64,000 nt of DNA from Ephemerocybe angulata. Lineage: Eukaryota > Basidiomycota > Agaricomycetes > Agaricales > Psathyrellaceae. The position numbers and the translations under genes are program-made. Within the stretch, counting starts at the first letter, position 1, and every line of letters begins with the position of its first letter. Location of the stretch: the NCBI GenBank assembly GCA_013368325.1, contig JAACJK010000221.1, positions 864,368 through 928,367 of the forward strand. Direction: 5' to 3'. Of this stretch, positions 56,673 to 64,000 are shown piece after piece. The notes beneath the pieces are model-generated. The model did not search any database, was not told the origin of the DNA, and saw nothing but the letters and a program-made list of their open reading frames with translations.

Positions 56673-57215
56673 CTTGAAATTGATATATTTGGAGGTCCGG
56701 AAAACGGGCCTAGCGAGCGAGGTCAGTGAAGAAGCGACTGAGAGAATATCCGTCGTACCTGAAGTCTATGTGAAATTGATGCCTGACAAGTTTGAGTCAT
56801 GGTTGCGAATCGAGCGGAATGAAAACGCACCACGGAGACGAAGTTTGTATTTTTAGAGGCCCGGAAAACGGGCCTGACAGGAGAATGGTGAGCACTGGGA
56901 GGAGTGGAGGAATTCTGGCGGCATGGCTTACTTGACGGGGTCCCGGGACGGGGGTCGGGATGCGAGCGGGCCATCGGAATGAAATTGATATTTTCGGGGG
57001 TCCGGAAAAGGGGTCTAGCAGGTGAGGTAAGAGGCGAAGCGGGCGACGAAATTGGCATTTTTGGGGATCCGGAGAACGGTGTGGTAAGCGCAAGGGCAAT
57101 GCTATTGACGATGGTCAGCACAATGATAGCAAAGTAGAGACATGCTCACCTAGTGGCGACAGCGTTGAGAAAAGCGAAATTGATATTTTTGGACCTCTGG
57201 AAAACGAGCGAAGTC
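56673..57215 (-). repeat. Five dispersed copies of an exon-like unit
   Basis: On the + strand GAAATTGATATTTTTGGAGG followed by TCCGGAAAACGGGCC recurs near 56673, 56839, 56981, 57049 and 57176, with changes; a weaker sixth match is near 56203. On the minus strand each reads as a unit encoding RPLFRTPENINF or RPVFRASKNTNF, most preceded by a branch-like CTGAC/CTTAC and an acceptor (TGCTAG, CGCTAG). They look like duplicated short exons of the same style as the array at 51.4-54.1 kb. No protein could be assembled. Confidence 0.5.
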
Positions 57216-58047
57216 AGCGTAGGCATGCGCACCAGGGAGTCTTCTTTCTTGCGCCGAAAATGCTGGGATAGAGTCACTGTAGTATCCTGGCATAATGACG
57301 AGGCTAGTCAGTGACGAGGCCATGCGAGGTACCAAGGACTCACCATACTTTTCCAGCTTCGAGCATCCGGTGAGTCGAATAGTGATTCACATTGTTTAGA
57401 TGAGGTGCCAGCGGTTAGCGTTCATGGCCGTCGTGAGTGAGTGGCTGTGATGTGCAGAGACGGTGCGTGGCGTACAGATAGTAACGAGCTTAAGAGGCAA
57501 GTCAGTGAGGAAGTCAAGTAAAGGGTGGGTGAGAGAGACTGGCCTAAAGTCCGCTAGCGTCAGTGACGAGTGCAGGTGAGGAAGCTCAGGTAAACGTCGT
57601 GCACAGTCTCAGTGTCGGTGACAGTCGACGTGGAGAAAGGTAAAGGGGAATAACGGTCTGAGGAATTGCCACGACGCACGACGTGTCGGAGAACGAATGT
57701 TCGTTCGGCTCAGCATCGAGATCGGTGTGTGGGCGCGCCAAATAGACTCCGGGCTAGGACTTGGCGGCCACTCTCCTCCAAGGAGAGACCCATTCTTCCA
57801 AATTTCAGAAAGTATGGACAGTCTCTGCAACACTTGTCTCGCGTGCAGGTAGATACAACAGTACCTTGAAGAGGGAAGGCATGCTAAAGCAGTGAAGCTA
57901 CACTGAGCCGAACACCCTTCCGAAGCGACTCCCGAGTGACACCCGGTAGTACTGTAACGTTGCGCTGGTCCGTGCGCCGTGGCCGTGTATATAAACCGCC
58001 CAGATCCCTCGCGCTTCCCCATGCCAAGGGTATGTCCCCCAGCGTTG

Positions 58048-58098
58048 CTACGACCGTGCCGTGCATGTTCTTCAACAGCCATGCAGTCACGGTCGTAG
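58048..58098. other. Imperfect 51-nt hairpin
   Basis: CTACGACCGTG (58048-58058) pairs with CACGGTCGTAG (58088-58098), and GCATG (58063-58067) with CATGC (58080-58084), leaving a 12-nt loop. TATATAAA lies about 55 bp upstream (57986-57993, + strand). Confidence 0.6.
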
Positions 58099-58595
58099 TG
58101 TGGTCCAACCTGTTAGAAAAGCGAAAGTGTATTAGATAGAGCATTGAAGTTAGCTGTTTTTTCGACTTTTTTACCCCAAAAGGCAATTTTCAACCCTTAT
58201 TAGGGAATTCCCGACAAGGCGCATCACAGCGAGCAGCAGGAGATCACGGAGAGGAAGGGGCCATCACAGGGAGCATGAGCGTAGGAAGCAAGGATTGATG
58301 CGGGGGCGCCATCAGTTCAAGAGTCGTGGTATAAAATTCAACACGAGAACTAGTCAGTACAAGGTACAATGTAAGATTCATTAGTAAATAGAGGCCGGGG
58401 ACACGAGAGCAGAGATGTAGTCTGTCTGTCTGTTCGTTGATAATGCAGTAGAGAAACCATTAAATAAAAAGAAAAGCGAGAGAGAGAGAGATGACACGTA
58501 AGTAAGCGTAGAAACATACAGAAAGAAACCATTTTGAAATAAACCTGGGCCGAGCGTCAGACAACGAATCCACATGAAGGCACCTGTGCGACGTA

Positions 58596-61329
58596 CTATC
58601 CGTCCATGTCGAACAGCTCATCGTCGTCATTGGCAGACCGCTGCTGCTGCTGGCCACCGTACCCACCTGGGTTCCTCGTAATCCCAGGGGGCGCCAACGG
58701 CGTCGCATTCGCAGCGCGAGCCGCCGCCGCCGCCGCGGAGTACGACATCTTCGAAGGCGTGCCCGAGGGCTCAGGCAGCCCAGGGGGCGCGCCATGCCCG
58801 CGCCCATGCCCAGGCGCCACAGTGCTCTGCACCAGCGGCGACCCAGAGACGGCCTGCCAGTCCCCGTACACCTGGTGCGCATTGCTCGAGAAAGCGGCGG
58901 GGCTGCCGGAGAGGTAGCTCGCGGCACCTGGGGTGCCCGGGCTCGCGAGTGTGGACGGAGGAAGCGCATGGATCCGCGAGAGCCCCGCAGCGAGGCCCTG
59001 CGGGAGAGACTGCCCGGGGGCATGCGACTGCAACGCCCGCGTGCTCGGACTGAGCACGTTGGGACCGGAGATCGCGTCGTCCACGCCGTCGGCAGGTCCT
59101 CCCATTCCCCGCCCGATCCCTGCAGTTGCGTGCCCCGACAAGTTGCTCGACCGGATCATGTTCATGCTCTGCGTGAGGTCGAATGGCGAAGGCGCGGCTT
59201 TGTACGTCGTCTGCGTGTTCCCGTGGATGTGAGTGTGGAACGTCGACGCGTTGTTCACGCTCGCAGGGAGCCCAGCAGAGCTCATCGGCTGCAGGTAGTT
59301 GTTCGCAATCGAGGAATTGTTCACTCTCCCGTCGTACAACCCGTTCCCCCCACTGACACTCCTCAGCCCCCTTCCCATCCCACTCTGACCGGCAAGCTGT
59401 GCGTCGCGCTTCGCCTTCGAGCCCAGATAGTTCTGATGGAATCCAGGCAAGAAAGCAGCGCTGGCGTTGCTGGGACTCAGCATCCCGATAGACGACGGGC
59501 TGCCGAAGCTCATGCTCATCCCGCCTTCATCAATCGCACCACCGTTGCCCAACCCAAGCGACTCAAACCTCGCAGACAACCCCGAGGCTGACGGCGTTCC
59601 GCGATGCGTCATGTGCGGAGCGTCCTAGGCGAGGATGGAAGCGGATTTGCGGACGTATCTGCCCAGATACTCTTGAGGTCGCCCAAAAGCGACGGCGCAG
59701 GGACAGAGCGCGAATGTCTGTGTCCCATCATCGAACCCGACGACTGCTCGTCCCCTCCCTTCAAAGTATTGACCAACCCAGTCAGTCCAGTAACAGGAGG
59801 CTGTCCGGAGTTGCTCCTGGACATCCTTCGACTCCTTTCCTCCGGGGTAAGCAGGTCCGTCAGAGATCCCGGGATGAAGTCCTCCATCTCCTCATCCACC
59901 ACCGCCGAATCCATCCTCTGCATCCTCCTCTGGTTCCTGACTCCGCTAAGGTACTCGTATTCTTCGTCCACCCTCGTCACACTAGAGCTCAATCCAGAAC
60001 GCGAGTATGCACCATTCCCAGAGGCATCGTAAGACGACGGATCGCCCCACGCCCTTCTTCCTCCACCCATCATCGCGAGCCCACTTCCCAAACTTGCAGC
60101 GACGCCACCTGCGAGGCCCAAAGATGCACCATACGAACTTGGCTGATAGAACGAAGTCTGGTTTCCGGGGGCAGAGAATGGCGAAGACGCGCCATTGTTC
60201 TGGGCAGGGGAGGTGCTTGTGAGGTTGGTCGTACGGGGGGAGGTACCGGGATAAAAGGTGGCATTAAGGCGCGTAGGCGATCGCTGCTCAGCCATCGGCG
60301 ACCGAGCGTTTGGCGGAGATCCGATGGGTCCAAATCATTCTGCACAGCTGAAGAAGGGTTTCTAGGCGCCGAAAGGGGGAGAGTGCCAGATTCCTCAGAA
60401 GCTGCATTGCCTTCTTTATCGTCCTTCTCGGATTTTTGCTGTTCCCTGGAGTCGCCAGAAACGCCTTCCATCTCGTCCATTTCGTCGAGAGAGGCAAAGG
60501 AGGCGAAATCGGTGTCGTTCAGGGGTGGTGCAGGGGCGGAGGGGGAGATCGATGCCTTGAGAGCCATACCCATGGGAGGTCGTCCAGAGGCTGATCCTCC
60601 AGAGTTCAGGACACAAGTTGGGGCAGTCGATCCACCGCCAAGGAGCGCATTCCTTCCACCGTGGCCCCTATCGGCTCCCCCAGCGTCTCGCTTACTTCCC
60701 TTTCCTCCTCGCTCCTTCCCGTCTCGATCGTGGCCTCCGGCGGCGGCGGCTCCCTGTTGAGCAGCCTTTTTGTTCTTCCTATCCATGGACATATCCAGGA
60801 AGGACGTGGGCGAGAGCACATTTATGGCCGAACTTGCAGTTGCCGTTCACGAACCAGGCACAGTGCTCCTTCTGCCCGGGTTCAGGCAGGGTATGCGAGA
60901 ATGGGCAGCTGGGCCCAGCAGTGCACCCGCCGACCTTGAAGAACTTGCAGGGAACATGAGAGAGATCCTTCGCGGCTGCGAGGGATAGTGAATACGCCGC
61001 CCATAACCGTGGGTCACTGCGGACGTACATTTCGAGTTCGCTGCTGCAGCTTTCTGGGCCTTCTTGTCGCCACGATCTGACCTGTCGTAGTCGGATCTTT
61101 GCTCGCCGTGGCTATCGGCGGTGGGCGTTTCGTCGATGTGCTTGTCGATGTACAAGAATAAGGTCTGTACCTGATAAATCGGGCCAATATTCGAGACAGC
61201 GAGCGAATCGGAGCGATAGTCGCTGCAAGGCACGTCGTGTTTGGCTCTGCTTTCGCTCGAGGGCGTTCCCACGCTTCCTCTTCTCTCCCTCATCCACGCC
61301 TTTCTCGATGCCCTCTCGACCGCGTCCAT
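58596..61329 (-). pseudogene. CCCH zinc-finger gene, copy 2, with two frame breaks
   Basis: Identical to the gene at 48487-51222 except for two one-base losses. One at about 60332 (A run) cuts the long C-terminal frame after NPSSAVQND; the other at about 59624 (C run) cuts it after LPSSPR. The CCCH block and its two frame offsets are the same as in copy 1. Either it decayed after duplication, or both indels are uncorrected homopolymer errors in a duplicate assembly of the same locus. Function cannot be assumed. Confidence 0.75.
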
Positions 61330-61481
61330 CTCGATTCCGCCCCGCTGTTCTCGGAATTCAACACCTCTCCACACCTCTTTGCGCGCCCTTGGGACCGTCC
61401 GTCCCCACCAAACCACGTCAGCTCGCAGACAAGCGGAATGGGGATGCGCGTTCGACGGAGCGAGATCCTCTCGAGGGGCGG

Positions 61482-64000
61482 CTGGGGCAAGAGTCAAGAG
61501 GTCAGTCTAGCTGCGCAAAAAGCATGTCTGTGATACTCACAGTCTATCCTTGAAGGGCCGAAATCCTCAACGTGAGCCGCATAGAGCTCGACGATCGCAA
61601 ATGAACGCGATCAGTTGGTCGATGGAGGACCCGAGACGAGACGTGACTGGTATGGTAGACAACGTTAGTCCAGTTCCTTCGAGGGCTCACGACAAAGTAC
61701 TCACAATGAGGTAGACAGATCCCCCAGCTGCGACATGCGAACAGCAGCTCGCGTGAACAAGAGTCAAGCCAAGTCCGACGCACTCGTTCGATGGAAAGCA
61801 GGGCGCGTTTCGGCTGGCGTAGTATACCGAGGTCAGTCATATGCCTTCGAAAGATCCCAACGATGTACTCACAGTGTGTTAGGTTTATCAAAAGCCGTGC
61901 ATGTGTGGGCGCGCTTCAAGAAAGGTAAGCCCTCCTCTGCAAGCATCCGCGGCAACGTACTCACCATAAATCACCGACAAGATCGAATAGCGGCGCCGGT
62001 TGCGCGGTCGTCGAAGTCCACCTCCAATCCCAAAACATCCGGCGACAGCCTTCCGGCCCGTTGCAGCACCCACCAACGCCAAACCCAGACATCCACCGAC
62101 GTCCCACCTTCGTCCTCACCTTGCCAGGCCCAAAGACACCATCCCAGACCCCACGACGCGCCACGCCGTCGCCGAAACACGAGTCAAACCAACGCGCTCT
62201 CTGCTACAACATGAACACGAAGCATTGCAGGATGATGCTAGTTGTAGGGGACTTCGGTTAGTGCAGACATGCAGTTTACGACGACGGTGTACTCACGGCA
62301 GGGGACAGAACGGCGCCGATGAAGTACGGGCTTCAAAACTCAACGACACCAAACGACAAGGCCAACCGGCGCAAGCACTCCGCTTCGAGCCCGAACTCGA
62401 CTCAAAATTCAAGTCACACTCAAGAACGTGGGGGTTGCATCGAGTGATGCTGGTTGAAGGGGGTTTCGGTTAGTACACGCTATCGCATAGCTGGTGACGA
62501 CGTACTCACGGCAGACACAGATCGACGTCGAGAGACTGCCGCGCGCTGACGGCTTCGCGAGTGTCTGGCAAGAGCCGGCACTTTGAGGTCAGTGTGTACG
62601 CTCAAATACAGCGGATCGACATACTGAAGATTCCTCACGCCTTTTTCAGCATACAGGACCAGCGACTCAAAGGCGGCGCTCGAACGGAACGTGGTCGATC
62701 GGGGCATAGGCAGTGATGCTGGTTGTAGGGTTCTGAGGTGAGTGGACGCGGCATTGGACAACATGCCAAAGTGCTGACCGAATTGTCAAAGGCCCACGAC
62801 GCGAGCGGCGCGCACACATTCCGGCCTCTCCAGACTCATCGCAACACCGGATCTTGGCCAGCTGTCAAAGTCACGAATCCAAGGTGAGCTCGTTTCGTTT
62901 CCTTGTGGGTACGTTCGCTTACCGGTGCATAAGAGAACGGCAAAGCATCTGTGATGCTGGTTGTAGAGCTCTCGGGTTAGCGCAGCCTTTCCACCGACGA
63001 TGACGCACTCACGGGCCGCTGCCAACGAACAGAGAACCGTGAGGAAGGACCTTGGGGCGGTGCTGCATTGGCCAGCATTGAGACGACTTGAGGAGGATGT
63101 TGACTCTATGGAATCGAGTTAGTGCACATTTCAAGAGCAATGCGACGATGTACTGACCATTATATCAAGGTTTCATAGAATACCGACGCGTACCGACAAT
63201 GAGAGGCGCATTGGGCAAAGCTGCGGACGGCTGGCAAAGGTGCGTCTCATCATGCGTGCACGCGTTCAGAACGCTGACTTCGAGCAACAGTGTGTGGTCG
63301 TGAATGGGCTGTAGAACGATATATGGTGAGTTTCTTGTCAAACGAAACACGTATAGTCGCGTCAGTACTCACTAGGTCTATCCACAGCATATGCTCGTGA
63401 TGCTGGTTGTAGGGTGGTCAGGCCGATATAACTTTTCTTACAGAATACGAAGAGATACTCACCGAAGCTTGACAACGCGAGCCTCTGTCATGCAAGTCCG
63501 TCGCTGAGCACCGAAGATAGACAAAGGTTAGTTCAATGTTCCATTCGACGTGTTATGAATTGCTTACCCTTTGTATAGGATTGCGCTGGCTTAAGGTAAT
63601 CGTACAGAAGGCGGCGGCTGTGAGGATAGTCAATAGAAACTATAGCGTAGTGAATCGTGTACTTACCTTGTGAATAATACCTCTTCCTTTCCAACGCCGG
63701 GGTTGGTCGTCGTTCAGTATCTTATGGATAAGGTCCGTGAGCCTCATTTGTGAATAGGGTGAATAGCTGAACTATAGGATACCATTGTGACCAAGTGTAC
63801 GCTGCGAGAGGTAAGTTGCCGAATGTCGCGTTGGGTAAATGCGACTCACCCTTTCAAAGTAAAGCCCTGTTCAAAGGAGTGAGCGCAGCACCGACAGAAG
63901 AAAAGGAATAGCGGAGGACTTACGAGGATATGTGGTGGGACCCCGAATCTTGAGCTCGGGTGAGCGACGGCTGCGAATCCTCAGGTCAGTCCAACGGATC
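61482..64000 (-). other. Second copy of the dense intron array, truncated by the window edge
   Basis: Corresponds to 51375-53895 with the six listed indels. The donor, branch and acceptor pattern is unchanged; the indels fall mostly in exon-like segments. Confidence 0.55.

Larger units (their letters stand above)
58321..64000. repeat. Large direct duplication, copy 2
   Basis: The second copy of 48212-53895, running off the right edge. Relative to copy 1 it has lost single bases in runs at 59624 (CCC to CC), 60332 (AAAA to AAA), about 61774 (CCC to CC), about 61799 (AA to A), about 63043 (GGG to GG) and about 63118 (GG to G). It has gained C at about 61844 and 61930. If this is a true tandem duplication, the unit is 10,109 bp (48212-58320). 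Confidence 0.95.

Overview
The window is nuclear DNA of a filamentous fungus, most likely a mushroom-forming basidiomycete (Agaricomycetes). Genes are split by many 45-70 bp GT-AG introns. The gene set includes NACHT-ankyrin, thaumatin-like, M35 metalloprotease and P450 genes, alongside house-keeping genes (NOC4, eIF2-alpha, SmD1, mitochondrial asparaginyl-tRNA synthetase, ribokinase). No rRNA, tRNA, CRISPR or intact transposon was recognised. Gene structures were read by eye from splice signals and reading-frame continuity; no searches were run.

Layout. 1-2.0 kb: the 3' part of an ankyrin gene (+), convergent with a broken peptide-precursor gene (-). 2.4-6.1 kb: NOC4 and eIF2-alpha (-). 6.4-6.8 kb: a MITE-like element. 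8.8-13.0 kb: a cluster of three secreted repeat precursors, one with Gly/Arg modules and two with amphipathic cationic peptides. 14.2-16.9 kb: a cytochrome P450 (-). 18-22.7 kb: a BTB plus CAP-Gly protein (+). 23-25.3 kb: two paralogous secreted M35-type proteases (-). 28.9-30 kb: a thaumatin-like protein (+). 31.3-34.9 kb: SmD1 (-) and mitochondrial AsnRS (+). 35.0-39.2 kb: a second, inverted copy of the precursor-relic/ankyrin pair, here with the complete NACHT-ankyrin gene. 39.3-40.5 kb: a mosaic of gene fragments. 41-43.4 kb: a SAP-motif disordered protein (-). 46.8-48.1 kb: ribokinase (-). 48.2-53.9 kb: a CCCH zinc-finger gene and a dense upstream intron array (-), repeated almost perfectly from 58.3 kb to the end of the window.

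The most interesting material is the precursor family (8.8-13.0 kb plus relics near 1.2-1.8 and 35.0-35.4 kb). Two apparently intact members have a signal peptide, tandem copies of a short amphipathic cationic core beginning FGF, acidic spacers between cores, Arg or Arg-Arg at the core borders, and a conserved acidic tail. They look like precursors of multiple secreted peptides, either antimicrobial-like or surface-coating like the Ustilago repellents; no function is proven. The promoters share a motif, and the two relics each lie convergently beside ankyrin sequence.

The second striking region is 51.4-54.1 kb: roughly 19 short intron-like units on the minus strand in 2.7 kb without a continuous reading frame. 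The 48.2/58.3 kb duplication differs almost only by single-base homopolymer indels, so an assembly artefact must be considered.
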